41,608 nt of DNA from Mycolicibacterium sp. BiH015 (GCF_027706845.1 NZ_JAQGCZ010000024.1:1-41608), one strand, 5' to 3'; shown: positions 1-9,027, counted from the stretch's first letter. Translations and numbers: made by a program. The notes: generated by a model from the sequence alone, not told the origin.

Positions 1-2754
1 ACCCCGTTACCGGTGGGCACCGACACCGCCCGCGTAGATCTGTCGCTGTCCCTGGCTGAAACCTTCACCGCGGCAGGTGAACCCGACGGCATCACCGGCA
101 CCATCGAATACCGCACCGACATCTACAACCCCGACACAGTCGAAGCCCTCCTCCAACGATTCCAACGAGTACTGGCCACCATCACCACCCACCCGACACA
201 CCCCATCTCCACCATCGACCTCCTCGACGAAACCGACCACGCCCACCTCGACCGCCTCGGCAACCGCCCCGCACTGACCACACCCACCCCCGCCACCTCC
301 ATCCCACAACTATTCGCCACACACGTCGCACGCACCCCAGACGCAGTCGCACTGCGGTGCGGCAACAAGTCGCTGACCTACCGGGAACTCGACGATGCTT
401 CAAACCGACTGGGCCATCATCTGATCGAGGCAGGCGCCCGACCAGGTTCCCGGGTTGCTCTGCTGCTCAACCGCTCGGCCGAAGCCGTCGTCGCGATCAC
501 CGCCGTCCTCAAAACCGGCGCGGCCTACATGGCCATCGATCCGGCATTACCCGATCAGCGGATCGGGTTCGTCCTCGCCGATGCCGCGCCCATTGCCGCA
601 ATCACCAGCGCCGAGCATGTCGCCCGTCTGCAGGACGTCGACCTGACGATCGTCGACATCGACGACCCGCGCATCGCCACTGCGCCCAGCCGACCGATAG
701 CGCCACCGCACCCCGACGATGTCGCGTATCTGATCTACACCTCGGGCACCACCGGCGTCCCGAAAGGTGTTGCGGTCACCCACCGCAACGTCACGCGATT
801 GTTCGACTCGCTGGATGTCGGAATCGAACTGGGCCCCGAGCAGGTCTGGACCCAATGTCACTCACTGGCTTTCGACTTCTCGGTGTGGGAGATCTGGGGC
901 GCGCTGCTCTACGGCGGACGACTCGTGGTCGTTCCGGACGATGTGGTTCGCTCGCCGGAGAACCTGCACGCCCTATTGCTTGCCGAACACGTCACCGTAC
1001 TCAGCCAGACGCCGTCGGCCCTGCGGACGCTCTCACCTGAGGGGCTCGATTCGGTGGCACTGATGGCGGCGGGCGAAGCATGCCCGGCCGAGGTGGTGGA
1101 TACGTGGGCGCCCCGGCGGGTGATGATCAACGGGTACGGCCCCACCGAAACCACCGTGTACGCGTCGATCAGCGCACCGCTGACGGCTGGTTCGGTAGGT
1201 ACGACCGCCGCCCCCATCGGCCTGCCTGTGCCCGGCGCCGCTCTGTTGGTGCTCGATGAATGGTTGCGTCCGGTTCCCGCTGGTGTGGTGGGGGAGTTGT
1301 ATGTGGCGGGCAGTGGTGTCACGGTCGGTTATCTCGGCCGCCCAGGTCTGACCGGTTCGCGGTTTGTCGCCTGCCCGTTCGGGGCACCGGGAACCCGGAT
1401 GTATCGCACCGGAGACCTGGTGTGGTGGCGCCCCGACGGACAACTGCACTATGTTGGGCGCGCCGACGAACAAGTCAAAATCCGGGGCTACCGCATCGAA
1501 CTCGGCGAAATCCAAACCGCCCTGGCCACCCTCGAGGGCGTCGACCACGCCGTGGTCATCGCCCGCGAAGACCGCCCCGGCGACAAACGACTCGTCGGCT
1601 ACATCACCGGCACCACCGACCCGGCACAGGCACGCACACAACTAGCCCAACACCTACCCGCCTACATGGTGCCCACCGCCATCGTGCCCATCGACGCACT
1701 GCCCTTGACCGTCAACGGCAAACTCGACATCAAAGCCCTCCCCACACCCGATCACCAAGGCGGGCAACACTATCGGGCACCACGAAATGAGCGCGAGACC
1801 ATGCTTGCAGGACTGTTCGCCGAGGCATTGGAGTTGGACCGGGTCGGCATCGACGACTCCTTCTTCGAACTCGGCGGCCATTCACTGTCGGCGGCGCAGT
1901 TCATGGCACGGGCACAGACCGTGCTCGGCCGCGAACTTCCGCTCCGGGCGCTCTTCGAAGCACCCACGGTGGCCGGGCTGTCCGAATGGCTCTCCCAGAA
2001 CCACCAATCCGAGTCGGTGGACCCCCTCGGCGTCGTCCTTCCCCTTCGTCTCGGCGGTTCCAAACCTCCGCTGTGGTGCGTTCACCCCGGAGGTGGGTTG
2101 AGTTGGAGCTACTGGGGGCTCATCGACCAAGTTCACGATCGTGCCGTCTACGGAATTCAGGCGCGAGGACTTGACGGAACCACACCGCTTGCCACGTCCG
2201 TTCCCGTCATGGTCGACGACTATGTGGAGCAAATACTCGCCACGCAACCTGAGGGACCGTATGTGCTGTTGGGCTGGTCGTTCGGTGGCGTCGTCGCCCA
2301 CGCGATGGCAGTGGAGCTCACATGCCGCGGATACGACGTGGAACTGCTGGCGTTGGTCGCGAGTGCGCCCGCTCCGGCGGCCGAGGCCGTCGCGCCGGAA
2401 TCCGTGACCGATACGGAGGTAGTGGCCACCCTGTCCGCGCTTGCCCGAGAGCGGTACGGGCTTTCGGTGGGGGATCCTGCGTTCGCCGGATCCATCGCGG
2501 CCATCGCCGCCGTCATGAGAAACAACGCCGAGATCATGCAGGCTTTCGAGTCGCCCGTCTACGACGGACCGGCCGTCCTGTTCATACCGACGGTCGACGA
2601 TCCGTGGCCGCCGGAACGGCATGTCTCCGAATGGGAGTCACATCTGCGCGGTCCGGTGTCGGCACATCTCATCAACGACACGCATGCGGGCATGGACCGG
2701 CCGGAGTCGCTGGCCGAGATCGGACGAATCCTTGAGCGAATGGTCGGTGACTGA
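1..2754 (+). CDS. Nonribosomal peptide synthetase, 3' part (C end-A-PCP-TE), partial at 5' end
   Basis: The frame is open from base 1, so the gene begins outside the window. The first ~90 residues resemble the end of a condensation domain. A full adenylation domain follows: A3 YTSGTTGVPKG (~740-770), A5 NGYGPTETTVY (~1130-1160), A7 YRTGDLV (~1400), A8 RGYRIELGE (~1485) and A10 NGKLDIKALP (~1715). A peptidyl-carrier domain has its phosphopantetheine Ser in LGGHSL (~1875). A C-terminal thioesterase has nucleophile motif GWSFGG (~2270) and a late His in DTHAG (~2680). The terminal TE makes this the release module of an assembly line that activates one amino acid here and frees the product by hydrolysis or cyclisation. 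Aligning by eye to PheA gives a specificity code of about D-F-W-S-M-A-G-V-Y-K, which I cannot assign. The stop overlaps the next start (TGATG). Codon use is patchy along the A domain. The family call is secure; the product is unknown. Confidence 0.93.
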   Translation, partial: TPLPVGTDTARVDLSLSLAETFTAAGEPDGITGTIEYRTDIYNPDTVEALLQRFQRVLATITTHPTHPISTIDLLDETDHAHLDRLGNRPALTTPTPATSIPQLFATHVARTPDAVALRCGNKSLTYRELDDASNRLGHHLIEAGARPGSRVALLLNRSAEAVVAITAVLKTGAAYMAIDPALPDQRIGFVLADAAPIAAITSAEHVARLQDVDLTIVDIDDPRIATAPSRPIAPPHPDDVAYLIYTSGTTGVPKGVAVTHRNVTRLFDSLDVGIELGPEQVWTQCHSLAFDFSVWEIWGALLYGGRLVVVPDDVVRSPENLHALLLAEHVTVLSQTPSALRTLSPEGLDSVALMAAGEACPAEVVDTWAPRRVMINGYGPTETTVYASISAPLTAGSVGTTAAPIGLPVPGAALLVLDEWLRPVPAGVVGELYVAGSGVTVGYLGRPGLTGSRFVACPFGAPGTRMYRTGDLVWWRPDGQLHYVGRADEQVKIRGYRIELGEIQTALATLEGVDHAVVIAREDRPGDKRLVGYITGTTDPAQARTQLAQHLPAYMVPTAIVPIDALPLTVNGKLDIKALPTPDHQGGQHYRAPRNERETMLAGLFAEALELDRVGIDDSFFELGGHSLSAAQFMARAQTVLGRELPLRALFEAPTVAGLSEWLSQNHQSESVDPLGVVLPLRLGGSKPPLWCVHPGGGLSWSYWGLIDQVHDRAVYGIQARGLDGTTPLATSVPVMVDDYVEQILATQPEGPYVLLGWSFGGVVAHAMAVELTCRGYDVELLALVASAPAPAAEAVAPESVTDTEVVATLSALARERYGLSVGDPAFAGSIAAIAAVMRNNAEIMQAFESPVYDGPAVLFIPTVDDPWPPERHVSEWESHLRGPVSAHLINDTHAGMDRPESLAEIGRILERMVGD

Positions 2755-3257
2755 TGCCACGATCCTTCGATTTCACCATCGAATCGACAGCCAAAGTCGA
2801 CGACATCCGCTGGGCATACTCCGAGGAGAACTACTGGCGCGCAAGACTGGCCGCCTCGGGCGGTACGGGGCGGCTCGACTCCTTCCTGGTCGACGTAGAC
2901 GAGTCGGTGGCCGTGGTCATCGTCCAGGATCTACGCAAAGACCTGCTGCCCGGCATCGCTGCGAAGTTCTACCCCCGCATGTGGCGGATGGAACACAACG
3001 AGACCTGGCGTCCGATTGACAGCGGCCTCGTGCGCGGGGACATCAGCATCGTGGCGCACGGGGCGCCGGGATCAGGGATGGGCACAGCTGTCTTGAGCCC
3101 GGCGCGAAACGGTTCCTGCCTCACCGGCACCGCGACCGTGGAGTTCAACGTCCCGTTCGTCGGAGGTCAGGTCGAATCACTGATCGGTCGTCAACTAGTC
3201 CAGGAACTCGCTGATCTCCAGCGATTCACAGCGGAATGGATATCGGAAAATGCGTGA
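2754..3257 (+). CDS. DUF2505-family protein coupled to the NRPS
   Basis: This 167-residue protein has no signal peptide or membrane segment. Its N-terminal pattern (polar-ligand-like start MPRSFDFTIES, then a conserved WRMEHNETWRP stretch near residue 80) and its length fit the actinobacterial DUF2505 family, a START/SRPBCC-like small-molecule-binding fold; I assign this from pattern memory only. Its ATG shares one base with the NRPS TGA (TGATG), so translation is probably coupled and the protein is likely made in step with the synthetase. The FAAL gene follows after 45 bp. A role in carrying or modifying a hydrophobic intermediate of the lipopeptide pathway is inference from context. No catalytic residues are recognisable. 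Confidence 0.7.
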   Translation: MPRSFDFTIESTAKVDDIRWAYSEENYWRARLAASGGTGRLDSFLVDVDESVAVVIVQDLRKDLLPGIAAKFYPRMWRMEHNETWRPIDSGLVRGDISIVAHGAPGSGMGTAVLSPARNGSCLTGTATVEFNVPFVGGQVESLIGRQLVQELADLQRFTAEWISENA

Positions 3258-3302
3258 AAAGACCTGTGTGGCAGTGAGATACCAGTCCGCGGCGGTGACC
3301 CC

Positions 3303-5072
3303 ATGAGCACGGGCAAGCCGTTCCTTCCTGCCCAGCTGCGTGAACGAGCGAGTCTTCAGCCAGACGATACGGCCTTCACGTTCATCGATTACGAGCAGAG
3401 CTGGGACGGCGTCGCCGAGAGTCTGACGTGGCCGCAACTGTATCGCCGGGTGCGCAATCTCGCCGTCGAACTCAGGCGCCGCGCATCGCCAGGCGATCGT
3501 GCCGTGATATCCGCGCCGCAGGGACTCGACTACGTCGTCGGCTTCCTGGCAGCGCTGGAGGCCGGGCTCATCGCGGTCCCGCTCTCGGTGCCCTTCGGTG
3601 GTGTCACCGATGCACGATTCGATTCGGTGCTGCAAGATTCGGCACCGGCCGTGGTTCTCACGACCTCGGCTGTCGCCGGCGCCGTCACCATGCACGTCGC
3701 CTGCCAACCGGGCGGATCCAGCGGTTCGGTGATCGAAGTGGACCTTCTGGATCTCGATACGCCGGTACGGTCCACCAACGCCGACGAATACCATGAGATC
3801 GCTTATCTGCAATACACTTCCGGCTCGACGCGGGAACCTGCCGGAGTGGTGATCACGCACACCAACCTGAAGGTCAACTTCGACCAGTTGATGCGCGGCT
3901 ACTTTCCGCGAACCGGCGGTGTTGGCCCCCACGACATGACGGTGGCGTCGTGGCTGCCGTTCTACCACGACCTCGGTCTGCTGCTCGGTATCTGCGCGCC
4001 GCTGATCGTCGACAGCCCTGCAGCGCTCATCAGTCCCGTCGCATTCCTCCAGAGGCCCGCCCGGTGGATGCAGCTGCTCGCCACGGGAACCTCGGTTTTC
4101 TCTGCTGCGCCCAACTTCGCGTTCGACCTCGCAGCACGCAAGACCTCGGACGAAGATATGGCGGGCCTCGACCTCGGCGGCGTCTCCCGAATCGTCAGTG
4201 GGGCCGAGCGCGTGCAGCCCGCGACCCTCAAGAGGTTCGCAGAGCGGTTCGCGCGCTTCAATCTCGACAGCAGCGCGCTACAGCCGGCGTACGGTCTCGC
4301 CGAGGCGACCCTGTATGTGGCGACCTGCGATGCAGATCGGCCACCGCAGATCGTCGCGTTCGATTCGGAGAAGCTGGTGGCCGGCCGCGCGATGCGCTGC
4401 GACACGGGCGGCACACCACTTGTCAGCTATCCGACGCTCGAATCACCCGCGGTCCGAATTGTCGATCCGGAAACCCGGACGGAATGCGCCGAGGGCGCGA
4501 CCGGCGAGATCTGGGTGCACGGCGACAACGTCGGCGACGGTTACTGGCGACGGCCGGAAGAAACCCGGCACACCTTCCAAGCCAGGCTTGTCGAACCGTC
4601 GGCGGGTACGCCTGAGGGCCCGTGGCTGCGGACGGGCGATCTGGGCTTCCTTTCGGAGCAGACGCTGTTCATCGTCGGCCGGATCAAGGACCTTCTGATC
4701 GTCTATGGCCAGAATCACGCGCCGGACGACATCGAAGCGACGATCTCGGAACTGACCAGAGGACGGGTGGCGGCGATCGCCGTTCCGGAGTACGGCGCGG
4801 AGAAGCTCGTCGCAGTGATCGAACTGAAGACGAGCGGCGATTCGCCGACGGAGCTGATGGACAGGGTTACCGCGATCAAGCGCGAGGTGACGTCGGCAAT
4901 CTTGAACTCGCACGGCATCGGGGTCGCGGATCTGGTGTTGGTCCCGCCGGGTTCGATTCCCATCACCACCAGCGGCAAGATCCGCCGTTCGGCGTGCATC
5001 GATCTGTACCGGCAACACCTCTTCGTGCGCCTGGACACCTTTGATCCTTCGGGAATTCCCGCAGATTCCTGA
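3303..5072 (+). CDS. Fatty-acyl-AMP ligase (FadD-type FAAL)
   Basis: At 589 residues this has the usual mycobacterial FAAL length. It belongs to the ANL adenylate-forming superfamily. The P-loop reads YTSGSTREPAG (~3805-3845). WLPFYHDLGL (~3950) is the typical FAAL/FACL motif. LQPAYGLAEATLY (~4280) is A5, WLRTGDLGF (~4620) is A7 and SGKIRRS (~4975) holds the catalytic Lys. FAALs activate fatty acids as acyl-adenylates and pass them to a carrier protein of a PKS or NRPS rather than to CoA. Lying just downstream of an NRPS and DUF2505 gene on the same strand, it most likely supplies the acyl chain of a lipopeptide. The ATG at 3303 has no strong Shine-Dalgarno sequence. Distinguishing FAAL from acyl-CoA ligase rests on family resemblance, since the FAAL insertion cannot be aligned here. 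Confidence 0.88.
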   Translation: MSTGKPFLPAQLRERASLQPDDTAFTFIDYEQSWDGVAESLTWPQLYRRVRNLAVELRRRASPGDRAVISAPQGLDYVVGFLAALEAGLIAVPLSVPFGGVTDARFDSVLQDSAPAVVLTTSAVAGAVTMHVACQPGGSSGSVIEVDLLDLDTPVRSTNADEYHEIAYLQYTSGSTREPAGVVITHTNLKVNFDQLMRGYFPRTGGVGPHDMTVASWLPFYHDLGLLLGICAPLIVDSPAALISPVAFLQRPARWMQLLATGTSVFSAAPNFAFDLAARKTSDEDMAGLDLGGVSRIVSGAERVQPATLKRFAERFARFNLDSSALQPAYGLAEATLYVATCDADRPPQIVAFDSEKLVAGRAMRCDTGGTPLVSYPTLESPAVRIVDPETRTECAEGATGEIWVHGDNVGDGYWRRPEETRHTFQARLVEPSAGTPEGPWLRTGDLGFLSEQTLFIVGRIKDLLIVYGQNHAPDDIEATISELTRGRVAAIAVPEYGAEKLVAVIELKTSGDSPTELMDRVTAIKREVTSAILNSHGIGVADLVLVPPGSIPITTSGKIRRSACIDLYRQHLFVRLDTFDPSGIPADS

Positions 5073-5163
5073 CCCTGACAGGGTGGTCCTCGGAGCGCTG
5101 ATGAGAAGTCCCGGTGCTCCTGTGGGACGATCACTTTCCGCCCTATCCACAGAATGGTCAGGT

Positions 5164-5844
5164 ATGCCTCCGCACTTGCTCGACGGTCAGCCTCATGGCC
5201 ACACCGACCGTCCCCGCCGTACCCGTCAGCCGGGAGAGCCTCTGCGGATCGGCATCGGCGGTCCCGTCGGATCGGGCAAGACGGCACTGGTCGCCGCGCT
5301 GTGCAGACAGCTGCGGGACGAGCTGTCGCTGGCTGTGCTGACCAATGACATCTACACCACCGAAGACGCGGACTTCCTGCGCCGCAACGCGGTTCTGCCC
5401 GACGACCGCATCGCCGCGGTGCAGACCGGTGGATGTCCGCACACCGCGATTCGCGACGACATCACCGCCAACCTGGACGCCATCGACGATCTTGTTGCGG
5501 GGCACGACAATCTGGAGTTGATTCTCGTCGAATCCGGTGGGGACAACCTGACGGCAACGTTCTCCTCCGGCCTGGTGGACGTCCAGATCTTCGTCATCGA
5601 CGTGGCGGGCGGAGACAAAGTGCCGCGCAAGGGCGGACCCGGTGTCACGTTCTCGGATCTGCTGGTGATCAACAAGACCGACCTGGCGCCACTGGTGGGA
5701 GCGGACCTGGATGTCATGCGGCGCGACGCCGCGGCGGTTCGCGGCGACCGGCCGTTCGAGTTGATCTCGCTGACAGCCGACCCAGCGGCCACGCCGGTGC
5801 TGCGCTGGGTCCGCGAACAACTGCGGATCGCGCAGGCCGTCTAG
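5164..5844 (+). CDS. ureG: Urease accessory GTPase UreG
   Basis: UreG is the SIMIBI-class GTPase that powers nickel delivery to urease together with UreD, UreF and UreE. The sequence shows the P-loop GGPVGSGKTAL (~5254-5285), the nickel-binding Cys-Pro-His in GGCPHTAIRDD (~5430), ESGGDNL (~5530) and the guanine-specificity NKTDLAP (~5670). The frame is open upstream to 5041. I chose ATG 5164 because the product then begins MPPHLLDGQPHGH, matching the His-containing N-terminus of mycobacterial UreG and giving 226 residues. No good Shine-Dalgarno sequence precedes it. ureD follows directly at the stop. The expected ureF, ureC, ureB and ureA are not upstream; a FAAL gene ends 91 bp away. The protein looks intact, so function depends on whether urease genes exist elsewhere. 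Confidence 0.95.
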   Translation: MPPHLLDGQPHGHTDRPRRTRQPGEPLRIGIGGPVGSGKTALVAALCRQLRDELSLAVLTNDIYTTEDADFLRRNAVLPDDRIAAVQTGGCPHTAIRDDITANLDAIDDLVAGHDNLELILVESGGDNLTATFSSGLVDVQIFVIDVAGGDKVPRKGGPGVTFSDLLVINKTDLAPLVGADLDVMRRDAAAVRGDRPFELISLTADPAATPVLRWVREQLRIAQAV

Positions 5845-6471
5845 GTGCGTTCCGACGTCGTCATCGTCGCCCGACCGAGGCGCTCACCTCACATCGAATG
5901 CAACGGAGGGATCGCGGCGCGTCTGACAGACACCGACACCGTGCATCTGGTGTCCTCGGTCGCGACACCGCTGGGCGGCGACGCGATTTCGATGCGTGTC
6001 GTGGTCGAGGCAGGCGCGCGCCTGACGCTACGCACCGTCGCAGCGACGGTCGCCCTCCCCGGCGCGACCACCACAGAGTCCCACGCGACCTGGTGCCTCG
6101 AGATTGCGGGGGAGCTCGACCTGGACCCGGAACCAACGATCGTCGCGGGGACCTCCCGGCACTTCAGCACAACCACGGTCACACTGCACGAGGCCGGTGC
6201 ACTGCGTCTGCGCGAGCGGGTTCAGATCGGCAGAACCGGTGAACGGCAGGGATTCTGGTCAGGCTCGCTGCACGCCGACGTCGATTCCAAACCTCTGCTG
6301 CGGCACCGCGTCGAGTTGGGCAACGGCTCGGTGGCCGATGACGAGATCGCCGCGCCCCGCGCGTGCGTCAGCGAATTGCACTATCCCCGTAGCGATATCG
6401 ACGCCGCCGGAGTGACGCTCGCTCTGGCCGCGGGAGGATGCTTGGCCACCTGGCAGGGTGACCGCCTCTAG
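5845..6471 (+). CDS. ureD: Urease accessory protein UreD
   Basis: This 208-residue protein has the length of mycobacterial UreD. UreD (UreH) is the scaffold that binds apo-urease and, with UreF and UreG, mediates nickel insertion. The central region is rich in the beta-strand pattern of the family, with conserved TPLGGDAI near residue 40 and RVQIGRTGERQGFWSG near residue 130. The GTG start sits immediately after the ureG TAG with no gap, so the two are co-translated. The stop TAG overlaps the stop of the convergent ndh gene in a shared CTAG. Nothing is broken, although the urease subunits are not in view. Confidence 0.9.
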   Translation: MRSDVVIVARPRRSPHIECNGGIAARLTDTDTVHLVSSVATPLGGDAISMRVVVEAGARLTLRTVAATVALPGATTTESHATWCLEIAGELDLDPEPTIVAGTSRHFSTTTVTLHEAGALRLRERVQIGRTGERQGFWSGSLHADVDSKPLLRHRVELGNGSVADDEIAAPRACVSELHYPRSDIDAAGVTLALAAGGCLATWQGDRL

Positions 6472-7841
6472 CTCGCGGCTTTCTCCGTCTCCTGCACCGA
6501 CGCCGCGATCTCCTCGAGTTCCTCGATGCGTATTCGCGCGTAGGCCTGCTGTTCGGTGATCGTCAGCTGGCCGCGGTTGCGTCCGAGGAAGGTGACCGTC
6601 CACGACAGCAGCGTGGCGATCTTGGTCTTGAATCCGACCAGGTACACCAGATGCAGGAGCAACCATGCCAGCCACGCGATGAAACCGCCGAATTCGAGCT
6701 TGCCGACCTTGGCGACCGCGTTGAAGCGCGACACCGTGGCCATCGAGCCCTTGTCGAAGTAGCTGAACGGTTCCCGCTGACTGGGGTCGGCGCCTTTGAG
6801 TTCGGCGGCGATCGTCTTGGCCGCGTACTTGCCACCCTGGATCGCGCCCTGCGCCATACCGGGAACGTTCTCCACCGCGGCCATGTCGCCGACGACGAAC
6901 ACATTCGGATGGCCCGGGATCGACAGGTCAGGAAGAACCTTCACCCGGCCTGCGCGATCGAGTTCGACACCGGACTGGTTGGCCAGGTCGCGCCCCAGCG
7001 GGCTGGCTGACACACCGGCCGACCACACCTTGCACGCCGCTTCGATGCGGCGCATCGTCCCGTCGGGATCCTTGACAGTGATGCCGTTGCGGTCGACGTC
7101 GGTGACCATCGCGTTGAGCTGGATCTCGACGCCCATCTTCTCCAGTCGGTCCTGGGCCTTCTTGCCCAGCTTCTCACCCATCGGGGGCAGCACGGCGGGT
7201 GCCGCGTCGAGCAGGATGACCCGCGCCTTCGTCGAATCGATATGGCGGAACGCGCCTTTGAGGGTGTGGTCGGCCAATTCGGCGATCTGTCCGGCCATCT
7301 CGACGCCGGTCGGGCCTGCGCCGACGACAACGAATGTCAGCAACTTCTCCCGGCGGGCGGGGTCGCTGGAACGTTCGGCTTGTTCGAACGCGCCGAGGAT
7401 GCGGCCACGCAGTTCCAACGCATCGTCGATCGACTTCATACCCGGCGCCCACTCCGCGAAGTGGTCGTTGCCGAAATACGACTGGCCGGCACCGGCCGCC
7501 ACGATCAAGCTGTCGAACGGGGTCACGTAGGTGTGGCCGAGCAACTCGGACCGGACGGTCTTGGTCGCCAGGTCGATGTGCGTGACGTCTCCGAGCAGCA
7601 CCTGAGCGTTCTTCTGATTGCGCAGAATCACGCGGGTGGCGGGAGCGATCTCACCCTCCGAGATGATGCCGGTCGCGACCTGGTATAGAAGCGGCTGGAA
7701 CAGGTGGTGGGTGGTCCTGGCGATCATCTTGATGTCGACGTCGGCCTTCTTGAGCGCCTTGGCTGCGGTCAACCCACCGAAACCCGATCCGATGATGACC
7801 ACTTTGTGGCGGTCGGACGCAGTGGCTCCGGGATGGCTCAT
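6468..7841 (-). CDS. ndh: Type II NADH dehydrogenase
   Basis: This non-proton-pumping NADH:menaquinone oxidoreductase of the respiratory chain is a 457-residue peripheral membrane flavoprotein. The FAD Rossmann motif VVIIGSGFGGL is near residue 15. The NADH-binding motif VVVGAGPTGVEMAG is near residue 170. VFVVGDMA is the second FAD motif. A C-terminal hydrophobic segment (FIAWLAWLLLHLVYLVG) suits membrane attachment. The frame is open to 7898, but ATG 7841 is preceded by AAGGAG at good spacing and gives the family start MSHPG. The gene converges on ureD with a 4-bp stop overlap. The 155 bp upstream carry a direct repeat (7878-7917). Order and identity match Rv1854c. Confidence 0.95.
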   Translation of the reverse strand: MSHPGATASDRHKVVIIGSGFGGLTAAKALKKADVDIKMIARTTHHLFQPLLYQVATGIISEGEIAPATRVILRNQKNAQVLLGDVTHIDLATKTVRSELLGHTYVTPFDSLIVAAGAGQSYFGNDHFAEWAPGMKSIDDALELRGRILGAFEQAERSSDPARREKLLTFVVVGAGPTGVEMAGQIAELADHTLKGAFRHIDSTKARVILLDAAPAVLPPMGEKLGKKAQDRLEKMGVEIQLNAMVTDVDRNGITVKDPDGTMRRIEAACKVWSAGVSASPLGRDLANQSGVELDRAGRVKVLPDLSIPGHPNVFVVGDMAAVENVPGMAQGAIQGGKYAAKTIAAELKGADPSQREPFSYFDKGSMATVSRFNAVAKVGKLEFGGFIAWLAWLLLHLVYLVGFKTKIATLLSWTVTFLGRNRGQLTITEQQAYARIRIEELEEIAASVQETEKAAS

Positions 7842-7877
7842 TGCTGCTCCTTGTCGAGGTCCGTGATTGAAGTGCCT

Positions 7878-7917
7878 CAGGTACCTTCTTTTACCCATTC
7901 AGAACAACAGGAACCTT
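7878..7917 (-). promoter_or_regulatory. Direct repeat in the ndh leader/promoter region
   Basis: Two near-identical decamers, CAGGTACCTT (7878-7887) and CAGGAACCTT (7908-7917), start exactly 30 bp apart, about three helical turns, 37-76 bp upstream of the ndh start. The first contains the palindrome AGGTACCT. The stretch between them is AT-richer than its surroundings. The spacing fits a regulator-binding site or promoter element, but no known consensus is recognised. Confidence 0.35.
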
Positions 7918-7996
7918 AGTCGTTGCCCTTCCCGGCGGCGCGGTGAGATGCCCCACCAGGCCGAAAGTTCACCGTTGCGCTTCCTCGACGGCGACG

Positions 7997-8926
7997 TCAG
8001 CCCGAGACCAGCGGTTTGAGCGCCTCACCGAGCGCCGTGATCTGCCCCGGCTGATAGCCGACGGTCTGCGTGGGCACAAAGAGGATCACGCCGTCCACAC
8101 CCGCGTCGAGCACCTTCGCCTTGACCTGCTCGGCGATCTGTTCCGGGCTCCCGGCGACCATCCGCTGCTTGAAGTCATCCGGGACCATGTCGAGGCCGAG
8201 GCCTTCGCCGACGAGGGCGCCGATCAGCATGCTGGTCTCCAGCGTCGCTGGGTCGCGGTCGATCTCCTCGCACTTCTGTTTGACGACGTCGATCTTCCTT
8301 GCGAGTTCGTCGAAACCGGCGATGACGTTGAGGTGGTCGAAGTGTCGGGCCGCCAACGGGATGGTCTTCTTCTCACCGCTGCCACCGATCATCAGCGGAA
8401 TGTGTTCACGGAAACGGGGATTGGCCATGGCGTCTTGCACCCGGTAGTGCTTGCCGGTGAACGTCGGGTGCTCGCCTTTGAGCATCGGCAGGATGATCTG
8501 CAGCGCTTCGCCGAGCTTTTCAAACCGGTCGGTGAACGTTCCGAACTCGTAGCCGAGCTGATCGTGTTCGAGCTCGAACCAGCCGGTGCCGATGCCCAGG
8601 ATGGAGCGGCCCTGACTGATGACGTCCAGTGTGGTGATCGCTTTGGCCAGCAGCGTCGGGTTGCGGTAGGTGTTTCCGGTGACCAGGGTGCCCAGCTGCA
8701 CGTTGTCGGTCGAGGCGGCCAATGCCCCGAGTGCCGTATAGGCCTCCAGCATGGGCTGATCGGGAGTTCCGATTCCGGGCAGTTGGTAGAAGTGATCCAT
8801 CACGAAGACGGAGTCGAAGCCCGACGTGTCAGCCTCTTTCGCTTGCGCGACGACAGTGGGGAAGAGGTCGGAAACGCCCGTCCCGTAGGAGAAGTTGTTG
8901 ATCTGGAGCCCGAGTCGAATGGTCAC
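7997..8926 (-). CDS. LLM-class F420-dependent oxidoreductase (Rv1855c-like)
   Basis: This is a luciferase-like TIM-barrel enzyme of about 309 residues. It begins TIRLGLQINNFSYG, has the substrate/cofactor loop VMDHFYQLP near residue 45, GALVTGNTYRNP near 85, the phosphate-binding region ILGIGTGWFELEH near 105, and IGGSGEKKT near 175. In mycobacteria such proteins normally use F420H2, but the substrate is unknown. I place the start at GTG 8926 because it gives the family N-terminus; GTG 8944 in the same frame is the alternative. It lies downstream of a short-chain dehydrogenase on the same strand, as with Rv1856c and Rv1855c in M. tuberculosis. Confidence 0.88.
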   Translation of the reverse strand: MTIRLGLQINNFSYGTGVSDLFPTVVAQAKEADTSGFDSVFVMDHFYQLPGIGTPDQPMLEAYTALGALAASTDNVQLGTLVTGNTYRNPTLLAKAITTLDVISQGRSILGIGTGWFELEHDQLGYEFGTFTDRFEKLGEALQIILPMLKGEHPTFTGKHYRVQDAMANPRFREHIPLMIGGSGEKKTIPLAARHFDHLNVIAGFDELARKIDVVKQKCEEIDRDPATLETSMLIGALVGEGLGLDMVPDDFKQRMVAGSPEQIAEQVKAKVLDAGVDGVILFVPTQTVGYQPGQITALGEALKPLVSG

Positions 8927-9027
8927 GGGTTTGACCCTACGCACGGGGGGAGCGGCGGCGTCGGCTGTTTCACTCGACGCGAAGTACGGAACAAATTGCC
9001 GCCGAGGGCGGTTTCTCCAGGTTTGCG

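Noticed and set aside
5041..5163. N-terminal extension of UreG from 5041
   Set aside because: It overlaps the FAAL end and has no family resemblance; ATG 5164 gives the known mycobacterial UreG N-terminus.
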